A stretch of DNA of 64,000 nt, from NCBI GenBank assembly GCA_942491465.1, contig CALOBA010000072.1, positions 115,092 through 179,091 on the forward strand. Direction: 5' to 3'. The DNA comes from CALOBA01 sp942491465 (GTDB lineage: Bacteria; Pseudomonadota; Gammaproteobacteria; Chromatiales; Chromatiaceae). A program made the translations under genes and the position numbers. Under the pieces are notes generated by a model that saw only the letters and a list, made by a program, of their open reading frames with translations, ran no database searches and was not told where the DNA came from. The number at the start of each line of letters is the position of its first letter. The stretch's first letter is position 1. Positions 8,353 through 17,857 of this stretch are shown here, one piece after another.

Positions 8353-9693
8353 ATGCTGTTGAGATTGCTCCCGGTCTTCGCCCTGGTCCTAACGCTGCCG
8401 GCCATCGCGCAAGGGCAGGCGGCCGATGAGAACCTGCCGCCGACCCCGGAGCTGACCGACCGGGCCAAGGCCCTGCTCGATCAGGCCGGTGCCGAGACCG
8501 GCGAGCTGTGGCGCCAGTCCCGCGACGGCGCCGCCGACCTCTGGGATCAGTCCCGCGATACCGCCGACGACTGGTGGCAGCGCTCCCGCGAGGCGACGCT
8601 GAACGCCTGGGATGACGCCGGGCGGGCGTTGACGCCGGAGGAGGCCGACCCGTTCCGCGCGATGTGGACCGAGGTGGTGCCGACGCTGGAGGAGACGCTG
8701 CAGGTGGAGGACAGCAAGCAGCAGCTGCCGGACCGCGCCTGGCTCGGCCGCGACCAACGCGATGCCGACGCCGACATCAACGCCCTGCTCGACGAGGCGG
8801 TGGCGATCCTGTCCACGTCGAGCGTGCAGCGCTATCGCGAGCGCATCCGCGAACTGCAGGAGGCCATCGTGGACGCCCGCGCCGAGATCGACGCCTACCG
8901 CAAGCAGCGCATCGCCGCCCCGCGCGAGTCGGTGGTCAAGCGCACGGTCGGCGACTACGACCGGCTGATCGAGGAGCGCATGGGCGACATCCGCGGCTAC
9001 GGCAGCGAGCTGAATGGCATCCGCCGGGAGTTCGCCGGGGAGCTGCGGCAGATGGGCCTGGAGCTGTCCGACGAGCAGGTGGAGCTGTTGCTCTCCACCG
9101 TGGTCGGCGACAACATCGTCGACCTCGGCATCGTCTTCGACAACGTCAAGGCGATCACCCGCCAGCTCGAGCAACTGGTGCGCGACAGTGGCGAGGACCT
9201 GCAGAGCGCGCGGCGCTACTACGGCATGTACGTGGTGCTGCTGCGGGCCTTGGCGCGGATGCACCGCGACGTCGAGCAGCAGATCACCGAGCGCTACATC
9301 CCGCAGATCGACGCCATCGCCGAGCGCGCCCGCAACCTGTCGGCGGAGACCCGCGAGCTGCAACGGGCGCAGCCGGACAAGGCGGCAATCCTCAACGGCA
9401 ACCTGGAGGCCCAGCAGCTGACCATCCGCGCGGCTGCCGTTTACCGCGACTACCTCGAAGACCAGGCCGAGCAGGTCCGCGCCGCCCGCGAGGCCCTGGA
9501 CGCCGACATCCAGACCGCCTGGAACACCTACGAGACGGTGCGCCTCTCCGGCGAGCTGGTGGATCTCGTCCAGGCCAGCCAGCAGCTCCTCGACGGGCTG
9601 CTCGACCGCCAGGTGCCGGCGCTGCGCCCGTTCGAGAATCTGGCCATGCAGCGCGAGCTGGCGAAGCTGACCGAGCAGCTGCGCGGCGATTGA
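8353..9693 (+). CDS. secreted helical (coiled-coil) protein
   Basis: I chose the ATG at 8353 because it directly opens a signal peptide (MLLRLLPVFALVLTLPAIA, probable cleavage near AQGQA). The product is 446 residues. The first part of the mature protein has three imperfect 11-residue repeats of the form W-x-Q-S-R-[DE] (about 50-85). The rest is almost entirely amphipathic helix rich in Glu, Arg, Gln and Leu. A less polar VELLLSTVVGDNIVDLGI segment lies near the middle. I do not recognise the family. It is the last gene of the envelope cluster and could be the periplasmic partner of the membrane proteins upstream, on position alone. Confidence 0.7.
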   Translation: MLLRLLPVFALVLTLPAIAQGQAADENLPPTPELTDRAKALLDQAGAETGELWRQSRDGAADLWDQSRDTADDWWQRSREATLNAWDDAGRALTPEEADPFRAMWTEVVPTLEETLQVEDSKQQLPDRAWLGRDQRDADADINALLDEAVAILSTSSVQRYRERIRELQEAIVDARAEIDAYRKQRIAAPRESVVKRTVGDYDRLIEERMGDIRGYGSELNGIRREFAGELRQMGLELSDEQVELLLSTVVGDNIVDLGIVFDNVKAITRQLEQLVRDSGEDLQSARRYYGMYVVLLRALARMHRDVEQQITERYIPQIDAIAERARNLSAETRELQRAQPDKAAILNGNLEAQQLTIRAAAVYRDYLEDQAEQVRAAREALDADIQTAWNTYETVRLSGELVDLVQASQQLLDGLLDRQVPALRPFENLAMQRELAKLTEQLRGD

Positions 9694-9715
9694 CGGGCCT
9701 TCCTGAGACGCAGCC

Positions 9716-10981
9716 TCAGCCCGACGTCGCCATCACCACCCGGTTGCGTCCCGACGCCTTGGCCTGGTAGAGACACTCATCGGCGCCGGCAAGCATGGTC
9801 TTGAAGGATTGGCCGGTCTCCAGCGCGGCGCCGATGCTGACCGTGACCCGGAGCCTGGTGTCGCCGTGGGGGATCTCCAGTGTCTCGACGGCGACGCGCA
9901 TCCGCTCCAGGATGACCTCGACGTCCGCGGGCTTGGCATTGGCGAGCAGGACACAGAACTCCTCACCGCCGTAGCGGCCGATCACATCGCCCTTGCGCAG
10001 GCCGTCGGCGAGCGTGGCGGCAACGTTCTTGAGCACCAGGTCGCCGACCAGATGGCCGTAGGTGTCGTTGACCCGCTTGAAGAAATCGATGTCGACCATG
10101 GCCGTGGTCAGGGTGAGATTGCCGCGCCGGGCGTTGTCGTGGAAGCGCTCGCCGACCTCGAACAGATAGGCGCGGTTGTAGACCTTCGTGAGATAGTCCC
10201 GGATGGAGTTGTCGCGGATCAGCCGGATGTGCTCGATGGTCTCGATGTTCTGCGTAACGCGACAATAGAACTCTTCGACCACGAAGGGCTTGGCAAGAAA
10301 GTCGTTGGCCCCGGTCTTGAGGAACCGCGCCGACATCAGCGGCGAGGCCTGATCGGAGATGCCGATGACTGCGAGCTCGTTGCGGCTGCGCGTGCGGCGG
10401 ATCTCGGTGACCAGCTCGCGGCCGTCCATCTCGGGCATGTGATCGTCGGTCAGGACCAGGCTGATGTCCGGATGTTCCTCCAACAGCCCCAGCGCCTCCT
10501 TGCCGTTGCAGGCCTCCACCGTCTGGAAGCGGTGGATCGACAGCAACTGCACCAGGTAGCGTCGAAACGCCCGCGAGTCGTCCACCACCAACACCCGGTG
10601 GTCCTGGTTGCAGCGGATGCGGTGGACGAGGTCGGCCGCGTGGCCGATCTCGCCGGCATTGGCCTTGATGATGTAGTCGATGACCTGCTTGTCCAGGATG
10701 GCGTCGCGCAGGTCGTCGCTGAGGTGGCCGGTCAGGACGATGGAGGGCAGGCCGTAGGAGCGGGCCAGATCCACCACTTCTCCAGCGGGTGCATCGGGCA
10801 GGTTCAGGTCGAGCACGGCGACGAAATAGCGCTCAGGCTGCGCCTCCATGCAGTGGCGGGCCTCGGCCAGGCTCGCGGCCGTGTCCACCTCGGCCAGGGT
10901 GCGGGCCTTGATCTGGGCCGCCAGAAACTGCAGGATCGCGCGACTGTCGTCCACCAGCAGCACGCGATCCGCCACCGTCAT
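9716..10981 (-). CDS. REC-REC-GGDEF response regulator, diguanylate cyclase
   Basis: A 421-residue protein with two receiver domains and a C-terminal GGDEF domain. REC1 (about 5-120) keeps the acidic pair in VLLVDDSRA and the phospho-acceptor in VLDLNLPD. REC2 (about 130-245) keeps VLVVDDSRAF and LTDDHMPEMDG. The cyclase domain (about 260-420) has an intact GGEEF active loop and an RxxD product-inhibition site five residues before it (RKGD), so it should make cyclic di-GMP and be feedback-inhibited. It is transcribed away from the adjacent chemotaxis operon across 420 bases. It may connect chemosensory phosphorylation to second-messenger output; that link is inferred from proximity. Confidence 0.92.
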   Translation of the reverse strand: MTVADRVLLVDDSRAILQFLAAQIKARTLAEVDTAASLAEARHCMEAQPERYFVAVLDLNLPDAPAGEVVDLARSYGLPSIVLTGHLSDDLRDAILDKQVIDYIIKANAGEIGHAADLVHRIRCNQDHRVLVVDDSRAFRRYLVQLLSIHRFQTVEACNGKEALGLLEEHPDISLVLTDDHMPEMDGRELVTEIRRTRSRNELAVIGISDQASPLMSARFLKTGANDFLAKPFVVEEFYCRVTQNIETIEHIRLIRDNSIRDYLTKVYNRAYLFEVGERFHDNARRGNLTLTTAMVDIDFFKRVNDTYGHLVGDLVLKNVAATLADGLRKGDVIGRYGGEEFCVLLANAKPADVEVILERMRVAVETLEIPHGDTRLRVTVSIGAALETGQSFKTMLAGADECLYQAKASGRNRVVMATSG

Positions 10982-11401
10982 TGCTCGCCGCTCCGGGGCG
11001 GGAACCCTACGCTACGCGCCCGTCTCCCGGGGGCGGCGAGCCGTCGCTCGGGTCTTGTCGTTCGGCTCGCCGCGCTCGGCATGGGGAGCAATGTCTTGCG
11101 GTGGGTCAAGGAATGGCCTCAATATCGCGACTGGTGCAATCCCCCCAAGGAAATTGCGCCTATGATTTTGTCTTGGGCTCGGGTGGCAGGGCTGCCCGCG
11201 GCGACGTGCCGGTGCAGACGGCGACGTCGACGAGGCTATTCTGTCGATGCCGGCGCCCGTTCGCAACGCCTTTCGAGACGGCGGATCTGTGCCCCGCACG
11301 GGCCGATGTTCGCCGATCATCTCTGCTCGGTGCCGGGCGCGATGATCGCCGCCGGCACCCAGAAGACCGATACGGCTCCCCTGCCTCGACGAGCTTCCGC
11401 T
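10982..11401. other. divergent intergenic region between the cyclase gene and the chemotaxis operon
   Basis: This 420-base gap lies between two divergent transcription units and should hold both promoters. It has slightly lower GC around 11095-11175. No frame in it has family motifs, and I could not place convincing -35/-10 boxes. Confidence 0.4.
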
Positions 11402-11764
11402 ATGACCCGCATCCTTGCCGTTGATGATTCCCGATCCATTCGCGAGATGGTTGCCCTGACATTGACCCGGGCCGGGTATGAGGTGGTCCAGGCGCGGGAC
11501 GGGCAGGAGGCGCTGGAGATCGCCCGCGGCGAGGCTGCCGATGCCGCCATCATCGACATCAACATGCCGCGCCTGGACGGCATCAGCCTGGTGCGCGAGC
11601 TGCGCAACCTGCCGAGCTGGCGCTACACCCCGCTGCTGATCCTGACCACCGAATCCCGCCCCGAGAAGAAGCAGCAGGGGCGCTCGGCCGGCGCCACCGG
11701 CTGGATCATCAAGCCGTTCGATCCGGACAAGCTGCTGGCGATCCTGCGCCGTGTCCTGCGCTGA
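11402..11764 (+). CDS. cheY: chemotaxis response regulator CheY
   Basis: The ATG at 11402 starts a single 120-residue receiver domain. The acidic pocket is D8-D9, the phospho-acceptor is D52 in IDINMP, T82/T83 lie in ILTTES, and the conserved lysine is K104 in IKPF. No output domain is attached, as in CheY. It is the first gene of a chemotaxis operon with cheA 63 bases downstream. Phospho-CheY normally acts on the flagellar switch; in a cluster with its own receptor it could instead serve type IV pili or another output, which the sequence does not settle. Confidence 0.93.
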   Translation: MTRILAVDDSRSIREMVALTLTRAGYEVVQARDGQEALEIARGEAADAAIIDINMPRLDGISLVRELRNLPSWRYTPLLILTTESRPEKKQQGRSAGATGWIIKPFDPDKLLAILRRVLR

Positions 11765-11827
11765 GCAGCGCAGCGGCTCGCGGGTCGCGCCGCCGGTGGT
11801 CCATCGACCGCGCACGTCGCAACCATC

Positions 11828-13975
11828 ATGACCATTGATCCGACCCAGTTCCATCAAGTCTTCTTCGAGGAGAGCCTGGAAGGTCTGGAGGCCATGGAGC
11901 AGGGCCTGATCACCCTGATCCCCGGGGATGTCGGCGCCGAGGAGGTCAACGCGCTGTTCCGGGTCGCCCACACGGTGAAGGGCGGCAGCGCCACCTTCGG
12001 GTTCGCCGACATCGCCGCCTTTGCCCATCAGGTGGAAGACCTGCTCGACCTGGTCCGCGAGGGACAGTGCGCCCTGGATACGCCCATCGTGCAGCTGCTG
12101 CTCGACTGCGTCGACGGCTTGCGCGACATGGTGGTCCGTGCCCGCGACGGCGGCGACGCCGACCCGCAGCGCATCGCCCGGCTTGCGGGCCGACTGGAGG
12201 ACGCCGCCGCCGGCCCGGCCCACCTCGGCGCGCATGCCGAGCCCGCCGCCGAGCCCACCCCGAAGATCGAGCCGGCGCCCGCGAGCAACCCTCCCCCGGC
12301 CCTGGGTCGCGCCCCATCGGTCGCCGTCGCGCCGGGCTCCCCGCCGGCCTGGCAGATCTGTTTTCGCCCCGAGCCCGGTATCCTGGCCCGGGGCAACGAC
12401 GTCCTGCTGATGTTCCGCGAACTCGCCGAGCTGGGGCCGCTGCAGGTCGAGGCGGACTGTGCGGGTCTGCCCGCCCTGGATGAGCTGGACCCCACGACCT
12501 GTCGTCTGAGCTGGCGCCTGAGGCTCGATACCGCGGCGCCGGAGGAGGCGATTCGGGAGGTGTTCGAATGGGTCGCCGACGAGTGCGACTTGCGCCTGGA
12601 GCGCATCGGTGAGACGCCACCGGCAACCGTCGAGGCCGGCGCGGCCGACCCGGCACCGCCGCCCCCTGCCGGGGCCGTGCAACCGCAGGCGCCCCCGCAG
12701 CCGCAGCCGCAGCCCGAGGCGAAGCAGCCGCAGCCCGACGCGAAGCAGCCACAGCCGCGGCGCAGGCAACCCGCGGGCGGTGCCTCGATCCGCGTCGCCA
12801 CCCGCAAGGTCGACCAGCTCATGGACCTGGTGGGCGAGCTGGTCATCACCCAATCGATGCTTGGCGCGCTCACCGCCACCCTCGCCGGGTCCGATGCGGA
12901 GCGGCTGCGCACGGGCCTGGACCAGCTCGACCGGCAGACGCGGGAGCTGCAGGAGAGCGTCATGCAGATCCGCATGCTGCCGATCTCCGTGGTCTTCAAC
13001 CGCTTCCCGCGGATGATCCACGACCTCTCCGCCGAACTCGGCAAGCAGGTCGCGCTCGACATCCACGGCGAGGCCACCGAGATCGACAAGACCGTCATGG
13101 AGACCATCGGCGACCCGCTGCTGCACCTGATGCGCAACGCCGTCGACCACGGCCTGGAGGCGCCCGAGCAGCGCCGGGCCGCCGGCAAGCCGGTCGAAGG
13201 TCGGATACGCTTGAGCGCCTTCCACCGCGGCGGCAGCATCTATGTCGAGATCGCCGACGACGGCGCCGGACTCGACGCGGCGCGCATCCTCGCCCATGCC
13301 AGGGCCCGGGGCCTGATCGGGGCCGACGAACAGCCCGCCGACGAGCAGGTGCACGAGCTGCTGTTCCGGCCGGGCTTCTCCACCGCCGCCAAGGTCACCG
13401 ACCTGTCCGGACGCGGGGTCGGCCTCGACGTGGTCGCCCGCGCCATCCGCAAGCTCGGCGGCTCGGTGACCGTGGTCTCCGAGCCCGGCGCCGGCACCTG
13501 CTTCACCATCCGCCTGCCGCTGACACTGGCGGTGCTGGACGGTCAGCTGGTGCGCAGCGGCGGGACCATCTACATCATCCCGCTGGAGGCCATGCTCGAG
13601 ACCGTCTCCCTGGACCCGGCGGCCCTGGGCCGCGCCGCGGGCCAGGCCGAGCTGTACCGATTCCGCGACGGCTACATCCCGGTGCACCGGCTCGAGGGGC
13701 TGCTCGGGGAGCAGCCGCAGGCCGGCACCGGCTCGGCCCGGCCGCTGCTGATGGTGCTGGAGATGGACGGGCAGCGCGTCGGACTGCTGGTGGACGAGCT
13801 GCTGCAACAGCAGCAGATCGTCATCAAGAGTCTGCAGGCGAATCTGTGGAAGATCGAGGGGATCGCCGCCGCGACGATCCTCGGCGACGGCACCGTCGGG
13901 CTGATCCTCGACGTGGCCGCGCTGGTCGCACTGGCCCGCAAGGGCCAGGCGGCCCGGGGCGCGGACCTAAACTAG
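11828..13975 (+). CDS. cheA: chemotaxis histidine kinase CheA
   Basis: A 715-residue protein with the CheA domain order. An N-terminal HPt domain has the phosphorylated H48 in RVAHTVKGG. Next is a Pro/Ala-rich linker with a P2-like region (about 175-255), a second Pro/Gln-rich linker, then the dimerisation helices (KVDQLMDLVGELVITQSM). The kinase core has an N box (HLMRNAVDHGLE) and G boxes (ADDGAGLD, GRGVGLDVV), followed by a CheW-like C-terminal domain. It autophosphorylates in receptor arrays and passes phosphate to CheY and CheB. All key kinase motifs look intact. Confidence 0.95.
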   Translation: MTIDPTQFHQVFFEESLEGLEAMEQGLITLIPGDVGAEEVNALFRVAHTVKGGSATFGFADIAAFAHQVEDLLDLVREGQCALDTPIVQLLLDCVDGLRDMVVRARDGGDADPQRIARLAGRLEDAAAGPAHLGAHAEPAAEPTPKIEPAPASNPPPALGRAPSVAVAPGSPPAWQICFRPEPGILARGNDVLLMFRELAELGPLQVEADCAGLPALDELDPTTCRLSWRLRLDTAAPEEAIREVFEWVADECDLRLERIGETPPATVEAGAADPAPPPPAGAVQPQAPPQPQPQPEAKQPQPDAKQPQPRRRQPAGGASIRVATRKVDQLMDLVGELVITQSMLGALTATLAGSDAERLRTGLDQLDRQTRELQESVMQIRMLPISVVFNRFPRMIHDLSAELGKQVALDIHGEATEIDKTVMETIGDPLLHLMRNAVDHGLEAPEQRRAAGKPVEGRIRLSAFHRGGSIYVEIADDGAGLDAARILAHARARGLIGADEQPADEQVHELLFRPGFSTAAKVTDLSGRGVGLDVVARAIRKLGGSVTVVSEPGAGTCFTIRLPLTLAVLDGQLVRSGGTIYIIPLEAMLETVSLDPAALGRAAGQAELYRFRDGYIPVHRLEGLLGEQPQAGTGSARPLLMVLEMDGQRVGLLVDELLQQQQIVIKSLQANLWKIEGIAAATILGDGTVGLILDVAALVALARKGQAARGADLN

Positions 13976-14047
13976 CCCGCGAACGCTGGAGCCCGCCATG
14001 ATCCCGAAAAACGCTGTCGCCGATACGCGCTATCAACCGACCTTTCC

Positions 14048-14053
14048 AGGAGG
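14048..14053 (+). promoter_or_regulatory. Shine-Dalgarno site of cheW
   Basis: A perfect AGGAGG lies six bases before the cheW ATG at 14060. It is the strongest ribosome-binding site noticed in this operon and fixes the cheW start. Confidence 0.75.
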
Positions 14054-14059
14054 CCGGCA

Positions 14060-14602
14060 ATGACCATGAACGAGGGCGCGCGGCTGGCCGGCCGCCAGTA
14101 CCTGACCTTTCGACTCGGGGACGAAGACTATGCCTTCGATATCCTGCGGGTGCGCGAGATTCGCGTTTGGGAGGGCGCCACGCGCATCCCCCGCGCCGCC
14201 GCCTTCATCAAGGGCGTGATCAACCTGCGCGGCACCATCGTGCCGGTGATCGATCTGCGCGAGCGCTTCGGGCTGCCCGAGCAGACCTACGGCCCGCGCA
14301 CCGTGATGATCGTGCTCGGGGTCCAGGCCGACGACGGCGAGCGCCTGATGGCGGTGATCGTCGACGCCGTGGCCGACGTGCAGCGCCTGGGCGAAGCCGA
14401 GACCGCGCCGCCCCCCGAATTCGGCACCGCCGTGCACACCCACTACATCACCGGCCTGGCCACCGTCGATGGGCGCATGCTGGTGCTGCTCGACAGCGAC
14501 CGCCTGCTCGACCTCGACGAGATGCAGGCCCTGGCCGGGCTCGACAACACGACCACGGGAGCGCCGGCAGACGACGACACCGCGGCGTCCACCAGCGATT
14601 GA
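14060..14602 (+). CDS. cheW: chemotaxis coupling protein CheW
   Basis: A 180-residue single CheW domain: QYLTFRLGDEDYAFDIL at the N-terminus, VREIRVWEGATRIPRAA, IKGVINLRGTIVPVIDLR, and the late VLLDSDRLLDLDEM helix. It bridges receptors and CheA in signalling arrays. The C-terminus ends with a Thr/Ala/Asp-rich tail not needed for the fold. It lies between cheA and the only receptor gene of the operon, so it presumably couples that pair. Confidence 0.95.
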   Translation: MTMNEGARLAGRQYLTFRLGDEDYAFDILRVREIRVWEGATRIPRAAAFIKGVINLRGTIVPVIDLRERFGLPEQTYGPRTVMIVLGVQADDGERLMAVIVDAVADVQRLGEAETAPPPEFGTAVHTHYITGLATVDGRMLVLLDSDRLLDLDEMQALAGLDNTTTGAPADDDTAASTSD

Positions 14603-14616
14603 CCGACGAGGCACAG

Positions 14617-17514
14617 ATGATCAAACGTTTCACGCTCTCCCATAAGCTTAGGGCCCTCATACTGCTGGTGGGCATCCTGCCCATGGCCATGACCGCCTGG
14701 ATCTCGTTCTGGTTCGCCAGCGAGGCCCTGTCCGAGAAGGCGTTCGAAAAGCTCGGCGCGCTGCAGGCCATCGAGGTCGAGCGCGTCGGCGGATTCTTCG
14801 CCGTGCATCGCGACGACCTCGACGGCCTGGCCAACGCCATGGCGGTGTTCCGCCACGCCGTCATCCACCGCTTCGAGACCCTGAAGACCACGCGCCAGGC
14901 CCGGCTCGACGAGGCGCTGGAGGGCTACCTGGCGGATGTCGCACTGCTCGGCAGGCTGCCGGCCACCGAGGCACTCTACGACGCGCTGGTCACCTTCCAT
15001 AAGGCGACCGGTGTGAACGAGAACGGCCCGTTCGACGTGGATCGCGACGACTATCGCGCGATCCTGCGCGAGTTTGCGGCGCCGGTGGCCGAGTTGGTGC
15101 AGCAGTTCGGCTTCGAAGACGTGCTGCTGATGTGCGCCACCCACGGCCATTTGATCTACTCGACGGCGGGCCGCTCGGACCTGGGCACCAACCTGGGCTA
15201 CGGTCCGTACAAAGACAGCGTGCTCGCCGCGCTGTGGCGGCGCGTGGTGCAGACCGGCAAGCCGCAGCTCGTGGACATGGCGCCCTATGCGCCCAACGGC
15301 AACAAGCCGACCGCCTTCGCCGGCGTGCCGCTGATGCGCGACGGGCGCATCGCCGGGGTCATGGCCGTGCAGGTGTCGCTGGACGGCATCAACGCGATCA
15401 TGGGCGACCAGGCCGGGCTCGGCGAGAGCGGCGAGACCTATCTGGTCGGCCCGGACCATCTGCCGCGCTCGGATTCGCGGCTGGACCCGGTCAACCGCAG
15501 CGTCGTCGCCAGCTTCGCCAGCCCCACCTCCGGGCGGATCGACACGCCGGCGGTGGCCGAGGCCCTGGCCGGGCGCACCGGCACCGGCGTCATCCGCGAC
15601 TATCGCGACGCGCTGGTGCTGAGTAGCTGGGCGCCGCTGGCCTTCGGCGACACCACCTGGGCCTTCCTGGCGGAGATGGACGTGGTCGAGGCCTTCAATC
15701 CGGTGGATGCCGCGGGTGCCCAATATCTGGAACAGGTCGCGCAGCTGCGCGGCTACGACGATCTGCTGCTCATCGATCGCGACGGCCAGGTGTTCTTCTC
15801 CACCGCCGACGCCGCCGATCGCGGCACCAGTCTGACGGAAGGCCCCTACCGCGACAGCAACCTGGGCAAGCTGGTGGCCCGCGTGCTCAGCAGCCAGGCC
15901 CCCGGCTTCGCCGACCTCGCCCCCTACGCGCCCATCGGCGACAAGCCCGCCGCCTTCCTGGCCCATCCGGTGATCAACGGCGACACCATCGAGATGATCG
16001 TCGCGGCCCGGCTGTCGGCGGACGCGATCAACGCCTTCATGGGGGAACACGAAGCCCTCGGCGAGCGTGGCGAGGTCTATCTGGTGGGGCCGGACAAGCG
16101 CCTGCGCTCGGATTCCACGCTGGACCCGGAGCGGCGCTCGGTGGCCGCCTCCTTCGCCGGCACGGTGGAGCGCAACGGCGTCGACACCGAGCCGGTGCGG
16201 CTGGCGCTGGCCGGCGAGCGCGGCGCGCGGCTGGCCCGCGACTATCGCGGCGAGCCCGTGCTCGCGGCGTTCGGCCCGGTGGACGTGGGCGGCCTGCAAT
16301 GGGCGGTGATCGCCGAGGTGGATCAGGCCCAGGCCTTCGCCGCGGTGGCCGAGCTGCGCTGGACGGTGGCGCTGCTCGCGCTGCTGGTCCTCGCCGTCAT
16401 GCTGCTGGTGGGCTGGTGGATCGCGCGCTCCATCACCCGGCCCATCCAAGAGGCGGTCACCTTTGCCGGCGACATCACCCGCGGCGACCTCAGCCACGAT
16501 ATCGTCGCCCGGCGCAACGACGAGATCGGCGACCTGGTCAACGCCATGGACGCCATGAGCAACAAGCTGCGCGGCATCGTCGCCGAGGTCAAGTCGGCCA
16601 CCTCCAACGTGGTCACCGCCTCCAGCGAGATCGCCCGCGGCAACATGGACCTGAGCCAGCGCACCGAGGAGCAGGCCGCATCGCTGGAGGAGACCGCCTC
16701 GAGCATGGAGGAGCTGACCAGCACGGTGAAGCACAACGCCGACAGCGCCGGCCAAGCCGAGCAGCTGGCCATCGGCGCCAAGGTCGAGGCCGAGACCGGC
16801 GGCGCAATCGTCATTCAAGCCAAAGCGGCCATGGGTGCCATCGACGACAGCTCGCGGCGGATCAGCGACATCATCGGTGTCATCGACGAGATCGCCTTCC
16901 AGACCAACCTGCTGTCGCTGAATGCGGCGGTGGAGGCGGCCCGCGCCGGCGAGCATGGGCGCGGCTTCGCGGTGGTCGCCGACGAGGTCCGCAAGCTCGC
17001 CCAGCGCAGCGCCGATGCGGCCAAGGAGATCAAGTCGCTGATCGAGGACAGCGTCGCCAAGGTGGCCGACGGCCGACGGCTGGTGGGTGACTCCGGCGAG
17101 GCCCTGGAGCGCATCGTCCGGTCCGTCACCGAGGTCCGCGAGATCGTCGCCGAGATCGCCGCCGCCAGCCGCGAGCAGTCCACCGGGATCGAGCAGGTCA
17201 ACCAGGCCGTCATCCAGATGGACGAGGTCACACAGCAGAACGCCTCGCTGGTGGAGGAGGCCGCCGCCGCCGCCGCGGCCCTCGAAGAGCAGGCCCGCGA
17301 CCTGGAGCAATCCATGACCTTCTTCACCATGACCGAGCAAGGCCAGGAGCGGTCCGCGCGGCGGGCCGCGCCGATCCACCTGCCGCCACCCGCAGCCGCG
17401 GCTGGGCCCGCGCGGGAGCCGGACCGGGCGCGCCACGGGGAGCACATCGCCGCCCGCACCCCGCCGCGCTCGACGGACCCCAAGCAGGACGACGAAGAGT
17501 GGGAGGAGTTCTGA
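14617..17514 (+). CDS. methyl-accepting chemotaxis receptor with a duplicated sensory module
   Basis: The ATG at 14617 gives 965 residues: membrane helix 1 (about 12-36), a long periplasmic part, helix 2 (about 580-605), HAMP, and the cytoplasmic signalling hairpin. The periplasmic part contains two related modules, each with an STA..D.GT.L..GPY..S core, a [PD]MAPYAP/LAPYAP..[GD]KP.AF segment and a G[ET].YLVGPD...RSDS.LDP block, so the sensor was duplicated in tandem. The hairpin tip has DEIAFQTNLLSLNAAVEAARAG. Methylation-type Glu/Gln runs are visible (TEEQAASLEETASSMEEL). The last five residues, EWEEF, fit the x-W-x-x-F pentapeptide that tethers CheR and CheB, whose genes follow. The ligand is unknown. 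Confidence 0.93.
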   Translation: MIKRFTLSHKLRALILLVGILPMAMTAWISFWFASEALSEKAFEKLGALQAIEVERVGGFFAVHRDDLDGLANAMAVFRHAVIHRFETLKTTRQARLDEALEGYLADVALLGRLPATEALYDALVTFHKATGVNENGPFDVDRDDYRAILREFAAPVAELVQQFGFEDVLLMCATHGHLIYSTAGRSDLGTNLGYGPYKDSVLAALWRRVVQTGKPQLVDMAPYAPNGNKPTAFAGVPLMRDGRIAGVMAVQVSLDGINAIMGDQAGLGESGETYLVGPDHLPRSDSRLDPVNRSVVASFASPTSGRIDTPAVAEALAGRTGTGVIRDYRDALVLSSWAPLAFGDTTWAFLAEMDVVEAFNPVDAAGAQYLEQVAQLRGYDDLLLIDRDGQVFFSTADAADRGTSLTEGPYRDSNLGKLVARVLSSQAPGFADLAPYAPIGDKPAAFLAHPVINGDTIEMIVAARLSADAINAFMGEHEALGERGEVYLVGPDKRLRSDSTLDPERRSVAASFAGTVERNGVDTEPVRLALAGERGARLARDYRGEPVLAAFGPVDVGGLQWAVIAEVDQAQAFAAVAELRWTVALLALLVLAVMLLVGWWIARSITRPIQEAVTFAGDITRGDLSHDIVARRNDEIGDLVNAMDAMSNKLRGIVAEVKSATSNVVTASSEIARGNMDLSQRTEEQAASLEETASSMEELTSTVKHNADSAGQAEQLAIGAKVEAETGGAIVIQAKAAMGAIDDSSRRISDIIGVIDEIAFQTNLLSLNAAVEAARAGEHGRGFAVVADEVRKLAQRSADAAKEIKSLIEDSVAKVADGRRLVGDSGEALERIVRSVTEVREIVAEIAAASREQSTGIEQVNQAVIQMDEVTQQNASLVEEAAAAAAALEEQARDLEQSMTFFTMTEQGQERSARRAAPIHLPPPAAAAGPAREPDRARHGEHIAARTPPRSTDPKQDDEEWEEF

Positions 17515-17563
17515 TGCGCTTGCCGATGCCGTCCACGGTCGCCGGGCGCGGGGCCGCTGCGCC

Positions 17564-17857
17564 ATGAGCCGCACACTGGTCCTGCCGGCAAGGCTGACCA
17601 TTGCCGAGGTGGAGGACCTGGCCCGGCAGCTGCGCAGCGCGCTGATGGGACACCCGCAGGTCGTCCTCGATGCCGAGGCCCTCGACTGCGTGGACACCGC
17701 CGGTCTCCAACTCCTGGTCGTGTTCGTGCACGAGGCCCGAGAGCGGGCGGTGGAGGTGCGCTGGACCGGCGTCGGCGCGGCGCTGCGCGAGGGCGGCCGG
17801 CTGCTGGGGCTCGCCGAGGCACTGGGGATCGCCGACGACGCCGGAGCCGACCCATGA
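17564..17857 (+). CDS. STAS-domain protein of the chemotaxis operon
   Basis: A 97-residue protein made of one STAS domain (LVLPARLTIAEVEDLARQL, then VVLDAEALDCVDTAGLQLL). In anti-sigma antagonists the helix cap carries a phosphorylatable Ser within D-S-x-G; here it reads D44-T45-A46-G47, so phosphorylation on Thr is possible but not certain. Its stop overlaps the next start by 4 bases. STAS genes recur in some proteobacterial che clusters, where they may act as scaffold or switch proteins. Its exact role here is not known. Confidence 0.85.
   Translation: MSRTLVLPARLTIAEVEDLARQLRSALMGHPQVVLDAEALDCVDTAGLQLLVVFVHEARERAVEVRWTGVGAALREGGRLLGLAEALGIADDAGADP

Noticed and set aside
13998..14063. 21-residue frame upstream of cheW whose stop overlaps the cheW start
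   Set aside because: It could be a leader for translational coupling, but it has no conserved feature and cheW has its own strong ribosome site.
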